Origin: Cognatiyoonia koreensis
GTDB taxonomy: Bacteria; Pseudomonadota; Alphaproteobacteria; Rhodobacterales; Rhodobacteraceae
DNA length: 64,000 nt
Reading direction: 5' to 3'
Assembly (NCBI RefSeq): GCF_900109295.1
Contig: NZ_FOIZ01000003.1
Span: 15,472 to 79,471 of the forward strand
The translations under genes were made by a program, and so were the position numbers. The notes under the pieces were generated by a model that worked only from the letters and a program-made list of their open reading frames with translations, had not been told where the DNA came from and did not search any database. This document shows positions 16,815-25,786 of this stretch, piece after piece (the stretch's first letter is position 1; the number at the start of each line of letters is the position of its first letter).

Positions 16815-17499
16815 CGCGATCCCGATCCAGACGGTCGTATGTCGCGGTGTCGATCCGCTCGAAAGCGACGCGATCCCCGACATCGAACAGAAACGGATGT
16901 TCAGGGTCGCCGGTAAAGATCGGGGTTGGTGAGCCGCCGATAATCGACCAGCCTGTCGGCATAGTCAGGGTCGTGATCAGGCATTGTGCCCCTGCAATAA
17001 TGACGCTGCCTGCCGGAACATCGCGCACGGGCTTTGGCTTGCGCGGCACCTGGATCTGCTTTTGCACGCCCGAAAGATAGGCATAACCGGGCGCAAACCC
17101 GTACATCAGAACCTGAAAATCTCCGGCAAGATGGGCGTTGATCACCGCCTCGGTCGTCAGGCCGGTTGCCGATGCAACAGCGTCCAGATCGGGCGCAAAA
17201 GGGGGCTCATAACAGACCTGCACATTGCGCTGGACGCCTGCCGACGCTTTTGTCTCCAACCCTTTCAGGCGGATGCGGACGTGCCCTTGCACGGTCACAT
17301 GGTCCGTTTGTACCGGGTCGAACGACACCAGAAGGTTGACCAGCGCCGGCACCGTCTCGATCACACCGGTGGGGATGTCAGCACCGATCGCCTTGTCCAG
17401 CGCAACGACATGGGCATGTGCCGTGTCAGAAATGTCCTGCGCGAAACTGACCAGCAGCGCGTGATCGGCGATGGGCGTGAACTGGGGGTCCATTGGCAT
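16804..17499 (-). CDS. pxpB: 5-oxoprolinase subunit B
   Basis: 231-aa PxpB/KipI-family protein. Hallmarks are IADHALLVSF at the start, the VLMYGFAPGYAYLSG stretch and PTGWSIIGGSPTPIF. It forms a complex with PxpC and PxpA that cleaves 5-oxoproline; the Bacillus homologue KipI also inhibits a sporulation kinase, which is not expected here. It begins 1 base after pxpA ends and overlaps pxpC. Confidence 0.87.
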   Translation of the reverse strand: MPMDPQFTPIADHALLVSFAQDISDTAHAHVVALDKAIGADIPTGVIETVPALVNLLVSFDPVQTDHVTVQGHVRIRLKGLETKASAGVQRNVQVCYEPPFAPDLDAVASATGLTTEAVINAHLAGDFQVLMYGFAPGYAYLSGVQKQIQVPRKPKPVRDVPAGSVIIAGAQCLITTLTMPTGWSIIGGSPTPIFTGDPEHPFLFDVGDRVAFERIDTATYDRLDRDRDDG

Positions 17500-17500
17500 C

Positions 17501-18262
17501 TCAGGCCTTCGTAAATCCGGTGATCTGCACGCCCTGTGCCGTCAGCCGGTTGCGGACCTCGCGCGCCATGGCGACAGCGCCGGGGGAATCGCCGTGCACG
17601 CAGATGGATTGCGCCGCAAGCTTGATCGGAGGTCCGTCAATGACCGGCATCAGACCGGTTTCAAGAAAGGACAGCAGCCGCGCGGTCGCTTGCCCGGCAT
17701 CGTGGATCATCGCGCCGTCCTGATCGCGCGGGACAAGTTGACCCGATGACAGATACCCGCGATCGGCGAAGATTTCGGAAAAGACCGGGGCGTTGGCCGC
17801 GCGGGCGGCCTGTTCACTTTGCGTGCCCGAAATCGCAAGGATCGCAAGTTCGGGATCAATCGTCTGGACGGCTGCGACGATGGCCGCAGCGACCTCTGCG
17901 TCGCGGGCGGCAAGGTTGCCAAGCGCGCCGTGCGGTTTGACATAGGTTACGGGTACGCCGACCTGCGCGGCAATCCCCATCAGCGCACCAATCTGGGCGG
18001 CACACATCCGCCCGATCTCCGCGGGCGACATGGGGATGACACGCCGTCCGAACCCTTCACGGTCGTTGTATCCGGGATGCGCCCCCACGGTGACGCCGTT
18101 CTCTTTCGCAAGTGAAAGCGTGCGGAACATCGTTTCCGGATCACCTGCGTGCCCGCCACAGGCGATGTTGGCAGAGCTTACAATCGACAGCATTTCAGCA
18201 TCATCACCCATCGACCAGGGCCCGAAGCCTTCACCAAGATCAGAGTTGAGATCGATACGCAT
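17501..18262 (-). CDS. pxpA: 5-oxoprolinase subunit A (LamB/YcsF family)
   Basis: 253-aa LamB/YcsF-family protein. RIDLNSDLGEGFGPW at the N-terminus, SANIACGGHAGDP and VGAHPGYNDREGFGRR are diagnostic. It supplies the hydrolase part of 5-oxoprolinase. In this operon it follows the TRAP transporter genes, so the transported compound is probably 5-oxoproline or a precursor. Confidence 0.9.
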   Translation of the reverse strand: MRIDLNSDLGEGFGPWSMGDDAEMLSIVSSANIACGGHAGDPETMFRTLSLAKENGVTVGAHPGYNDREGFGRRVIPMSPAEIGRMCAAQIGALMGIAAQVGVPVTYVKPHGALGNLAARDAEVAAAIVAAVQTIDPELAILAISGTQSEQAARAANAPVFSEIFADRGYLSSGQLVPRDQDGAMIHDAGQATARLLSFLETGLMPVIDGPPIKLAAQSICVHGDSPGAVAMAREVRNRLTAQGVQITGFTKA

Positions 18263-18274
18263 CCTGATCGGACC

Positions 18275-19558
18275 CTATTGCAGGAAGTTCGGTAGAAAAA
18301 GCGCGATGCCGGGAAAGGCGATCAGCAGGAACGCCATGGCCAGCATGGTCAGGCAGTAGGGCAGCGCGCCCAGCATGACCTCGTTCAATGTCCCCGACTT
18401 GCGCGCGCCTTGCACGACATAAAGGTTCAGACCCACGGGCGGAGTGATCAGCGCCATTTCGATCAGCACGATCATCAGGATGCCGAACCAGATCACGTCA
18501 TAGCCCTGCACCAGAACCATCGGCACGATGATCGGGATCGTGACAACCATCAGCGACAGCGTTTCGATGAAGAATCCAAGCACAATGTAAAGCACGACAA
18601 CCACAAGGATAAAGCCAAGGGGCGACAGGCCGAGCCCTTCCATAAAGGTCGTCAGTTCGCGCCCCAACCCCGCCGACGCCAGTGTGAAATTCAGAAACGA
18701 GGCCCCGATCACGATCAGCATGATCATTGAGGTAATTTTGACCGTGCCCGTCAGGCTTTGAGTCAGCATGTCCCAGGACACACCACCAAAGGCGAGGGCG
18801 ATGGCGAAAGCGCCCGCAACGCCGACGGCTGCAGCTTCGGTTGGCGTGGCCCAGCCGCGATAGATCGACCCGACGATCAGGCCGAACAGGATCAGGATTG
18901 GTATCAGATCAATCAAGGCCCGGATCATCTGGGCGAAAGGAAAGGTCCGGCGAACGCCCCCCAGATCCGGGCGGATCAGGCAGATAAGGGCTGTGACCAC
19001 CATAAAGGCGACGGCCAGGGCGATGCCGGGTATTAGACCGGCCAAAAACAGCTGCGGGATCGACGACTGTGTCAGGAACCCGTAGACGATCAGATTGATC
19101 GACGGGGGGATCATGATGCCCAGCGTCCCGCCAGCGGCAATCGCACCCGAAAACAGCTTGGGATCATAGCCCAGCTTTTCCGCTTGTGGCATGGCGACCG
19201 TGGCGACCGTCGCCGCTGTCGCCACCGATGATCCAGAGGTTGCGGAAAACATGGTGGCTGTGGCGATATTGGCATGAACCAACCCGCCGGGCAGCCAGGA
19301 CACCCACCGGTCAAGGGCTGCATAGGTGCGTGTTGCCACGCCGCTGCGCACCAGAATTTCGCCCAGCAAGACAAAGAACGGAATTGCGATCAGCGTCGCC
19401 GAATTCGATGACGACCAGACCATATTTCCAAGGCCGCGCGTCAGTGGAAAGCTGGAAAAGAACGTATCAATCCCAAAGCCCAGCAGAAACAACACGATGC
19501 CGACGGGAATGGACAGGGCCAGCAGGCCAAGAAGCCCGATTGAGACATATCCGATCAT
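18275..19558 (-). CDS. dctM: TRAP transporter large permease (DctM)
   Basis: 427-aa DctM-family membrane protein with about 12 hydrophobic segments that carries out sodium-driven uptake of small carboxylates with DctQ and DctP. GGTLGIMIPPSINLIVYG and ALITPPVGLNLYVVQGA are family signatures. The start overlaps the dctQ stop by 4 bases (ATGA). Confidence 0.92.
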   Translation of the reverse strand: MIGYVSIGLLGLLALSIPVGIVLFLLGFGIDTFFSSFPLTRGLGNMVWSSSNSATLIAIPFFVLLGEILVRSGVATRTYAALDRWVSWLPGGLVHANIATATMFSATSGSSVATAATVATVAMPQAEKLGYDPKLFSGAIAAGGTLGIMIPPSINLIVYGFLTQSSIPQLFLAGLIPGIALAVAFMVVTALICLIRPDLGGVRRTFPFAQMIRALIDLIPILILFGLIVGSIYRGWATPTEAAAVGVAGAFAIALAFGGVSWDMLTQSLTGTVKITSMIMLIVIGASFLNFTLASAGLGRELTTFMEGLGLSPLGFILVVVVLYIVLGFFIETLSLMVVTIPIIVPMVLVQGYDVIWFGILMIVLIEMALITPPVGLNLYVVQGARKSGTLNEVMLGALPYCLTMLAMAFLLIAFPGIALFLPNFLQ

Positions 19559-20103
19559 TGCAGTGTCTCCTGCTCGGCAAAGGCACCGACGATGGCTTCG
19601 GTTTCTTCATGACGTCGCTTCAGCAAAAGGCTAAGCGCCGCGAGCGTTGTGAGGGTCGACATGAGCGCAAACCAGACCCAGCCTGCGAACCATGGCAACT
19701 GCACCCAGGCCAGCGGCGTTTCCAGCGGCGTGTTGGCCCGCGACCCGTTGGCCAGGGACCGTTCAAGAACGGGCCATGCCTTGATCGCGATGGTGATGAT
19801 CACACCAGACATGACGATCATCGAGAAGACGTCGAACAAGGCGCGCGCAAAGCTTTGGAATCTGGATCGTAGCAGGTCAATCCGCACGTGGCCCAGTTCC
19901 AGCAACGTGTAGGACATCCCCCACGAGGTCGCGAGCGCCATGGCATAGCCTGCGATCTCTTCCGTGCCGCCAAGGGACGTACCAATCTGGCGCATGATGA
20001 TATCCGTCAGAACAAAGGCTGCGCACAGCAGCAGGCCGAAACCGACGACCAGCGCTACCCCTTTGTTGATTGCCCGCAGGCTGTCTATCATCTTGCGTTC
20101 CAT
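19555..20103 (-). CDS. dctQ: TRAP transporter small permease (DctQ)
   Basis: 182-aa DctQ-family membrane protein with four hydrophobic segments; contains TDIIMRQIG, GTEEIAGYAMALATSWGMSY and LELGHVRIDLL, typical of the family. It supports DctM in tripartite uptake. Start may be 20103 or the Met five codons later. It lies between dctP and dctM in the usual P-Q-M order. Confidence 0.88.
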   Translation of the reverse strand: MERKMIDSLRAINKGVALVVGFGLLLCAAFVLTDIIMRQIGTSLGGTEEIAGYAMALATSWGMSYTLLELGHVRIDLLRSRFQSFARALFDVFSMIVMSGVIITIAIKAWPVLERSLANGSRANTPLETPLAWVQLPWFAGWVWFALMSTLTTLAALSLLLKRRHEETEAIVGAFAEQETLQ

Positions 20104-20129
20104 GTGGTACGTCCCCTGATCTTGGTCTC

Positions 20130-21161
20130 TTAATTGATCGTGACACCGACAACTTTGCCGACGCTGTCGTTCCAGCGTGCAGCCCAGTCACCGCCTGCGC
20201 GCTCTGCCCATTCAGGAAGCACTTCGCTGGTCAGGATGTCGCGGGCACGTTCAAAGTCTGCGTCACTGACTTCAACCAGCGTCATCGAACGTGCTTCGCC
20301 CGACGGGCATTCGCCGTTGCCGGTCAGACAGGCGATATCATTGACCAGCGCGTCCTGCGCACTTGCCCAAGCCGGGTCTTCAAAGCTTCTTTTGATCTCG
20401 CTTGTGATCAAATCCTGAGATTCCGCACTCAGCCCGTTCCACTTGTCCAGATTGATCGCCGTAACAACCGAATCCCAGCCACCAAGCGGTATCGGCAGCA
20501 AATGAGTGGACACTTCCCACCAACCAGCACTGTAGCCCGAACCGGCACCTGTCACGGCGCAATCCACGACACCGTTCTGCAATGCGCCCGGCACCTCGGC
20601 GAAAGAGACGTTGACGCCTTCTGCACCCAGCGCCTCAAGCAGTTTCGCTGTCATGCGGCCAGAGGCACGGACTTTGAGACCTTCAAGGTCGGCAAGATTC
20701 GTGATCTCGTGGTTACAAAAGACGACCTGCGGTGGATAGGGCGCAATGGCCAAAACATGCGAATTGAAGCGGTCGCGATAGATGTCTGCAACCATCGGGC
20801 GGGCCGCGTCGACCATGGCACGGGCTTCGTCAGCCGACAGCGCGATCAGCGGCACGTCCAGCCCTTCAAGCTCTGGCGCATCGGCAACCGCGTAATCCGC
20901 AACGGTCATGGCCACATCGTACACACCCTGTCCCAGCAGCGGATAAATGTCGCCCAGACCAAGGCTCATCTGGTTGTGCGTGGTCAGCTCGACGGTGATG
21001 TCGCCACCGGACGCCTCGGGAAGGGTCGTGCTCCAGAACGGCGCTTCGTAGTCGTTGTGCAGCGGCAGGCTGGACCAGCTGCCGACGACGGATAGGTTTT
21101 CAGCGAACGCCGGCGCGGCAAGCGCTGTGCTGGCGGCTAGGATGGCAAGTGTATGTTTCAT
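20130..21161 (-). CDS. dctP: TRAP transporter substrate-binding protein (DctP)
   Basis: 343-aa periplasmic binding protein. A 20-residue signal peptide ends in AFA. The DctP/YiaO-type core has RDRFNSHVLAIAPYPPQVVF, the ligand-Arg region LEGLKVRASGRMT and FAEVPGALQNGVVDCAVTGAG. A Cys pair near the C-terminus (CLTGNGEC) is seen. The ligand is unknown; operon context suggests D-glutamate, 5-oxoproline or a similar acid. Confidence 0.87.
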   Translation of the reverse strand: MKHTLAILAASTALAAPAFAENLSVVGSWSSLPLHNDYEAPFWSTTLPEASGGDITVELTTHNQMSLGLGDIYPLLGQGVYDVAMTVADYAVADAPELEGLDVPLIALSADEARAMVDAARPMVADIYRDRFNSHVLAIAPYPPQVVFCNHEITNLADLEGLKVRASGRMTAKLLEALGAEGVNVSFAEVPGALQNGVVDCAVTGAGSGYSAGWWEVSTHLLPIPLGGWDSVVTAINLDKWNGLSAESQDLITSEIKRSFEDPAWASAQDALVNDIACLTGNGECPSGEARSMTLVEVSDADFERARDILTSEVLPEWAERAGGDWAARWNDSVGKVVGVTIN

Positions 21162-21186
21162 GATAGTGATCTCCTTGTTGGTCGTT

Positions 21187-22011
21187 TTAGGTCTTTGTCA
21201 GAATTGTTGTTTCAGCGTCTTCCGCCACATCGCTGATCAGCATGTGACCGGGTGAATGGGTGATGCAGATCGGCAAGCCTGCATCCAGCAGGACGTTCTG
21301 GGGCGTGACACCACAGGCCCAATAGACAGGCACTTCACCGGATTTCATCTCGACCGGATCGCCCCAGTCCGGACGCGCCAGATCGGTGATCCCGATGTCT
21401 GCAGGATCGCCTGCCGCAATAGGGGCACCGTGGGCCTGCGGAAAACGGCGGCTGATCTCGCGGGCCTGTTCGACTTGCGCTTCGGGGATCGGTCGCATGG
21501 TCACGACCATCTGACCCCCAAACCGCCCCGCAGGGACCAGATCGATGTTGGTCCGGAACATCGGCACATTCAGTCCCGATTCCACATGCCGGACGGGAAT
21601 ACCGTTGCGCAAAAGCGCATTCTCGAATGTGAAGGAACAGCCAAGCGCGACTGTCACAAGATCGTCGGTCCAGACATCGGTGATATCCGTAACCTCTTCG
21701 CGCAGGGTGCCATTGCGAAACACCCGGTACTTGGGAACATCTGTCCGGATGTCGATATCACGGCCCAGCGTCGGCAGGGTAGGATCGCCGCTGTCTCCAA
21801 CACCGACAATCGGACAGGGCTTGGGATTGCGCTGGCAAAAGCGCAGGAAATCTAGCGCGTATTTTTCGGGGAGGATCGCAAGATTGCACTGCAGCTTTCC
21901 GGCGGCAAGGCCTGCCGTATGACCCGTGTAGGATGCGGTCCGAATGGCCGCCCTGACTGCCTCTGCAGACGTGCCGACCAGATCGGAGTGCTGGATTTCT
22001 GTTGGCGTCAT
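21187..22011 (-). CDS. DUF1445 putative hydro-lyase / D-glutamate cyclase-like
   Basis: About 274-aa protein of the DUF1445 family, which includes the catalytic domain of mitochondrial D-glutamate cyclase (D-glutamate to 5-oxo-D-proline). Seen: GHTAGLAAGKLQCNLAILPE, RDIDIRTDVPKYRVF, LGCSFTFENALL, PVYWACGVTPQ and the C-terminal THSPGHMLISD. Start 22011 (MTPTEI) follows a GGGGGG tract; an upstream Met at 22044 is less likely. It leads an operon with dctPQM and pxpABC, which fits a D-glutamate / 5-oxoproline pathway. Confidence 0.8.
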   Translation of the reverse strand: MTPTEIQHSDLVGTSAEAVRAAIRTASYTGHTAGLAAGKLQCNLAILPEKYALDFLRFCQRNPKPCPIVGVGDSGDPTLPTLGRDIDIRTDVPKYRVFRNGTLREEVTDITDVWTDDLVTVALGCSFTFENALLRNGIPVRHVESGLNVPMFRTNIDLVPAGRFGGQMVVTMRPIPEAQVEQAREISRRFPQAHGAPIAAGDPADIGITDLARPDWGDPVEMKSGEVPVYWACGVTPQNVLLDAGLPICITHSPGHMLISDVAEDAETTILTKT

Positions 22012-22102
22012 CTGGCCCCCCCAAACTATGGGAAAGCTTTGCACGAGCCACCGACTTCAATCAAATTATCAATTTAGATCAACTGTGATAGATTTCTTGA
22101 AT

Positions 22103-22981
22103 TCACATTGGATGTGTCTTTGTCCAAGCCTCGGCCACCTCGCGAGCGATATCCGCACTGTTTTCAACAAGAAAACTGCGCGGTTCGGACAGGTAAGACG
22201 CCGTGAATGACAGGGGCTGCGGCCGGAAACCTGGATCAAATTCCACGATTTGACCGGCCTCCAGGAAATCATTGGCCAAGGCGCGAGGGTAAGGGCCGAC
22301 GGCGATTCCCGCGGCGATCATCTTCAGACTCGCCGACAAGGACGCCGAGGAATAGACACGCAGCTTCGGCCCGATCCTGCGCGACAGTTCTGACATCAGC
22401 TCTCGGTAGGGGCGGGTCTTACTCGAATAGGAAATAACGGGTATCTTGCTCAGATCCGTCTGCGCGTTTTCAGTGGACCGATACCAGTGCAGATCAAATG
22501 ACGGCAGAACGACGTTCTCGACCGTAAACTCGGACACAGGCCCCATCAAAAGCGCCAGATCAAGTTTGCGTTCCAGCAACTCTGCGCGCAGGTTCAGCGA
22601 GATATCGACAGTCAGATCTACATTCACGCGGGGATATTGCGCGCTGAACGCCATAAGAAAATCCGGCAACCATGCTTGCGCGATCGTCTCAGAGGCCCCA
22701 ACGCGAAAGAGCCCTTCTGCTTCTGACGGGTTTGCGACGCGCTGCTTGATCTCTTCTTCCACAAACAGCATCTGCTCTGCATATGACAGCAAGAGCGTGC
22801 CGTGTTTGGTCAGGACCAGTTCGCCCGGCCCACGCGCAAACAGCGACACGCGCAACTCCTGTTCCAGATTGGCGATCCGGGTCGACACGGCCGGCTGCGA
22901 AAGATTAAGCCGGTCAGCTGCCTTGCGAAATCCACCAAGCCGCGCGACCCAGAGGAAGGTTTTGATCTGATCGAATGTCAT
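22103..22981 (-). CDS. LysR-family transcriptional regulator
   Basis: 292-aa LysR regulator. The winged helix-turn-helix lies at residues 1-60 (FRKAADRLNLSQPAVSTRIANLEQEL), followed by an effector-binding domain. It lies upstream of, and in the same direction as, the DUF1445-TRAP-pxp operon, with 91 bases between, so it probably controls it in response to the imported acid. Confidence 0.88.
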   Translation of the reverse strand: MTFDQIKTFLWVARLGGFRKAADRLNLSQPAVSTRIANLEQELRVSLFARGPGELVLTKHGTLLLSYAEQMLFVEEEIKQRVANPSEAEGLFRVGASETIAQAWLPDFLMAFSAQYPRVNVDLTVDISLNLRAELLERKLDLALLMGPVSEFTVENVVLPSFDLHWYRSTENAQTDLSKIPVISYSSKTRPYRELMSELSRRIGPKLRVYSSASLSASLKMIAAGIAVGPYPRALANDFLEAGQIVEFDPGFRPQPLSFTASYLSEPRSFLVENSADIAREVAEAWTKTHPM

Positions 22982-23316
22982 TCATTATTCATAATCTGGA
23001 TCAGGCGGGCCGAAAACCTATCAATATACTTGTCGTGCGAGAGGGATCGGAACATGGGTGCGCAAAACCGATGAATTGGGTGCCCCGCGCGTCCTGGTCA
23101 TGGCCAGATTTTTATGGCCCCGCCAAGCGGAGCAACGCCGGATTTGCCGCTGGGGATGGGGCGAAGGACGTGGTCTTCTGGGCTTGGGTCGTTGGGGCGG
23201 CCAGCGCCCCCCTTGTCGGGTGAAACGCCTCGCAATTGAATTCACGATACCGCCAAATTCTGACCAAGATTTTTCTGTATTCTTTGCACCGTGATAACGC
23301 AGCAGAGAGATACAAA
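22982..23316. other. 335-base spacer upstream of lysR
   Basis: No convincing gene. It separates divergent lysR from a small membrane-protein gene and must hold their promoters. Short frames here have no recognisable family. Confidence 0.4.
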
Positions 23317-23625
23317 ATGATCAAAGCATTCCTGACCGGCCTTTCCGGATTCGTCCTTATTGTCGGTGTGCTGACACTCGGGGCAGGGACCGAAGACCTG
23401 ATCGAGGAGTTCGACACCGTTCTTGCGATCAAGCTCGGGATTGGGTCGCTTTTGACCGGTGCTGCGGCGCTGTATCTGACGCTCGCCTACAGGCCGTCCG
23501 CAAGGCGGGCGAAACTGACAGAGCTTGAAGGCTTCAAGGATGCCGTTATCGAACACCGTCTGTCAAAAGTCGTCATCCCACCCTATGACCCCGACGCAGA
23601 GCACCATCCTACGCCGCGAAGCTGA
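23317..23625 (+). CDS. Small membrane protein of unknown function
   Basis: 102-aa protein with two hydrophobic segments (about residues 3-24 and 36-58) and a charged C-terminal tail. ATG 23317 follows AGAGAG and gives a clean N-terminal membrane segment. I do not recognise the family. It lies alone between lysR and the threonine ammonia-lyase gene. Confidence 0.6.
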   Translation: MIKAFLTGLSGFVLIVGVLTLGAGTEDLIEEFDTVLAIKLGIGSLLTGAAALYLTLAYRPSARRAKLTELEGFKDAVIEHRLSKVVIPPYDPDAEHHPTPRS

Positions 23626-23699
23626 TCTGCGGCCGCCCTGTCAATCTGCGTTCCCCTTTCATGCCCCGCAAGCGTAACCCGCCCACGGCGCGAAAACCT

Positions 23700-23730
23700 G
23701 TGCACGCGCGGTGCACGCGCTGTGCACGCC
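23700..23730. repeat. Three tandem 11-bp repeats with GTGCAC cores
   Basis: GTGCACGCGCG, GTGCACGCGCT and GTGCACGCC begin at 23700, 23711 and 23722, exactly one 11-bp step apart. A fourth GTGCAC lies at 23800. All are upstream of the threonine ammonia-lyase start at 23852. Palindromic cores on one face of the helix suggest a protein-binding array. Confidence 0.65.
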
Positions 23731-23851
23731 GATCACAACCCTAAAAACCCAGCAGTAACTGGCGTTAACTGAAGATTCGCGCCACAGGCCAGATCGGCTG
23801 TGCACAGCCTTACGCTTGACAACGCACCGGCACACCGCAACTCATGGCCTC

Positions 23852-25063
23852 ATGATACTGACCCTCGCCACCATCCAGCAAACGCATGACAAGATACGCC
23901 ATGCAACGATGCTGACGCCGACGGTCTACGCAGCGCGGCTGTCAAAGCAGCTTGGGATCGACCTTTACCTAAAGCTTGAAAATCTCCAGCATACCAATGC
24001 CTTCAAGGCGCGTGGGGCACTTGCAAAACTGCTGACCCTGACCGAAGCGGAACGCGCGGCCGGTGTCATCGCCTGCAGCGCGGGCAATCACGCACAAGGT
24101 GTCGCCTATCACGCCGAACGCCTTGGAATCAAAGCCACAATCGTCATGCCCGAAGGCACGCCGTTCAACAAGATCAAGCGGACAGAAGACTTTGGTGCCC
24201 ATGTCGTCCTGCATGGCAAAGGCTTTGATGACGGCGTGCAGTTTACCCACGACATGGCCGCCGATCAGGGGCTGACGATCATCCATCCGTTCGACGATCC
24301 CGTCGTCGCGGCAGGGCAGGGGACCGTTGCGATCGAGATGCTGGAACAGCAGCCCGACCTTGATGTGATTGTCGTGCCCATCGGTGGTGGTGGTCTGATA
24401 GCAGGCATGTCCGTGGCCGCGAAAGCCATCAAGCCATGCGTCGTCGTGATCGGCGCGCAGGCCGAGACCTTTGATGCGGTCAAAGCGGCCGTCGAAGGCC
24501 ACGCGCCGCACTTCGGCGGGCCGACTTTGGCCGAGGGCATCGCGGTCAAGGCCCCGTCAAAAGCCAACATAGAGATCGTAAAAGCGCATGTAGATCAGAT
24601 ACATACCGCATCCGAGGCAGAGATCGAGGATGCTGTGTTCGATCTGCTTTCAAGCGAGAAACTGGTCGTGGAAGGTGCCCCCGGCGCGGGGCTGGCGGTC
24701 ATCAAGAACAATCTTGCCGCGCTAAAAGGGAAGAAGGTCGGGCTTGTGATTTGTGGTGGCAACATCGACTCGCGCTTGCTGTCAACGCTGATCCTTCGTG
24801 GCCTTGTCCGAGACGGGCGCATCACCCGTTTGACGTTTGAAATTGACGATACGCCAGGGCAGCTATCGACCATCAGCCGGATCATCGGCGACGCCGGTGC
24901 CAATGTCGTCGAGGTAATCCACCAGCGGATGATGCAGACCGTTGCCTTGAAGCAGGCGGAACTGGAAGTCGTGATCGAAGCGCGCGATGTCGCGCATACA
25001 AAGGACATCGTCGGCAAGTTGCGGGCCGAAGGTTTCCGTGTACGCACGGATAACGGACTCTAG
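23852..25063 (+). CDS. ilvA: Threonine ammonia-lyase with C-terminal ACT domain
   Basis: 403-aa PLP enzyme that deaminates threonine to 2-oxobutanoate. The PLP lysine is Lys52 in [20 protein letters not shown], the glycine-rich [11 protein letters not shown] and [10 protein letters not shown] follow. The last about 75 residues form one ACT domain ([17 protein letters not shown]), matching the shorter one-ACT TIGR01127 form. Start ATG 23852 gives the family N-terminus; the frame is open upstream. Preceded by the GTGCAC repeat array. Confidence 0.88.
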   Translation: MILTLATIQQTHDKIRHATMLTPTVYAARLSKQLGIDLYLKLENLQHTNAFKARGALAKLLTLTEAERAAGVIACSAGNHAQGVAYHAERLGIKATIVMPEGTPFNKIKRTEDFGAHVVLHGKGFDDGVQFTHDMAADQGLTIIHPFDDPVVAAGQGTVAIEMLEQQPDLDVIVVPIGGGGLIAGMSVAAKAIKPCVVVIGAQAETFDAVKAAVEGHAPHFGGPTLAEGIAVKAPSKANIEIVKAHVDQIHTASEAEIEDAVFDLLSSEKLVVEGAPGAGLAVIKNNLAALKGKKVGLVICGGNIDSRLLSTLILRGLVRDGRITRLTFEIDDTPGQLSTISRIIGDAGANVVEVIHQRMMQTVALKQAELEVVIEARDVAHTKDIVGKLRAEGFRVRTDNGL

Positions 25064-25075
25064 ACCGATCGTTTC

Positions 25076-25104
25076 TTGACGCACCATTTCCCCCCGTCTA
25101 TACG
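25076..25104 (+). promoter_or_regulatory. Sigma-70-like promoter ahead of rplO
   Basis: TTGACG, a 17-base spacer, TATACG, starting 13 bases after the ilvA stop and 94 bases before rplO. Same -10 hexamer and spacing as the promoter before rpmC. It would restart spc transcription after the island. Confidence 0.65.
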
Positions 25105-25197
25105 CCGCTGGTCGGTGCCTGCATCGATTCATATTTGAAACGCCGTGTGCTGCGTTCCCGTCGCTGGGTGCAGTTCTCCGGCAAAGGAGATAGCGAC

Positions 25198-25680
25198 ATG
25201 AAACTGAATGAACTTCACGACAATCCCGGTGCGACCAAGCCAAGAAAACGCGTTGGCCGTGGTCCCGGTTCCGGCACCGGTAAAATGGGTGGCCGTGGTA
25301 TCAAAGGTCAGAAATCACGCTCCGGTGTGGCCATCAACGGCTACGAGGGCGGCCAGATGCCAATCTACCAGCGTCTGCCAAAGCGCGGCTTCAACAAGCC
25401 GAACCGCAAGACATTCGCAGTCATCAACCTTGGCCTGATCCAGAAATTCATCGATGCCAAGAAACTGGACGCCAAGAAAGACATCACCGAAGAGGCACTT
25501 GTCGCATCCGGTGCGCTGCGTCGCGTCAAGGACGGTGTCCGCGTTCTGGCCAAAGGTGAGCTGACATCCAAGGTGAACCTGACAGTGACCGGCGCATCTG
25601 CCGGTGCGATCGCCGCAGTCGAAAAGGCTGGCGGGTCATTGACTGTCACTGCCCCAAAGGCAGACGCCGCGGCTGAGTAA
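25198..25680 (+). CDS. rplO: 50S ribosomal protein L15
   Basis: 160-aa L15. [42 protein letters not shown] and [18 protein letters not shown] are diagnostic. ATG 25198 follows AAAGGAGAT and fits the family; an upstream ATG at 25135 is rejected. In most genomes rplO is directly after rpmD, but here the two are 10.5 kb apart. Confidence 0.96.
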   Translation: MKLNELHDNPGATKPRKRVGRGPGSGTGKMGGRGIKGQKSRSGVAINGYEGGQMPIYQRLPKRGFNKPNRKTFAVINLGLIQKFIDAKKLDAKKDITEEALVASGALRRVKDGVRVLAKGELTSKVNLTVTGASAGAIAAVEKAGGSLTVTAPKADAAAE

Positions 25681-25686
25681 GACCTT

Positions 25687-25710
25687 GTGAGCGGCCAAGT
25701 GGTCGCTTAC
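25687..25710 (+). other. Hairpin after rplO
   Basis: GTGAGCGGCC-AAGT-GGTCGCTTAC, a 10-bp stem with two G.U pairs, 6 bases after the rplO stop. Its CC-AAGT-GG tip resembles the tips of the rplR-rpsE and rpmD hairpins. Confidence 0.55.
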
Positions 25711-25730
25711 ATAACTCCAAGTTTTCCCAA

Positions 25731-25766
25731 ACGCCGCGATCGGGGAACCGAGACGCGGCGTTTTTT
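25731..25766 (+). terminator. Intrinsic terminator between rplO and secY
   Basis: CGCCGCG (25732-25738) pairs with CGCGGCG (25754-25760) around a 15-base loop and is followed by six T. It lies only 20 bases before secY, so it would act as an attenuator that secY expression must pass. Confidence 0.75.
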
Positions 25767-25786
25767 ATCAGAAGAGATAGGCACGC

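Noticed and set aside
16804..18262. KipI/KipA sporulation-kinase control or urea carboxylase-like function
   Set aside because: The trio with LamB/YcsF matches 5-oxoprolinase PxpABC, and the organism group does not sporulate.
20070..21095. 341-codon plus-strand ORF over dctP
   Set aside because: Lies fully opposite a clear TRAP binding-protein gene and has no family match.
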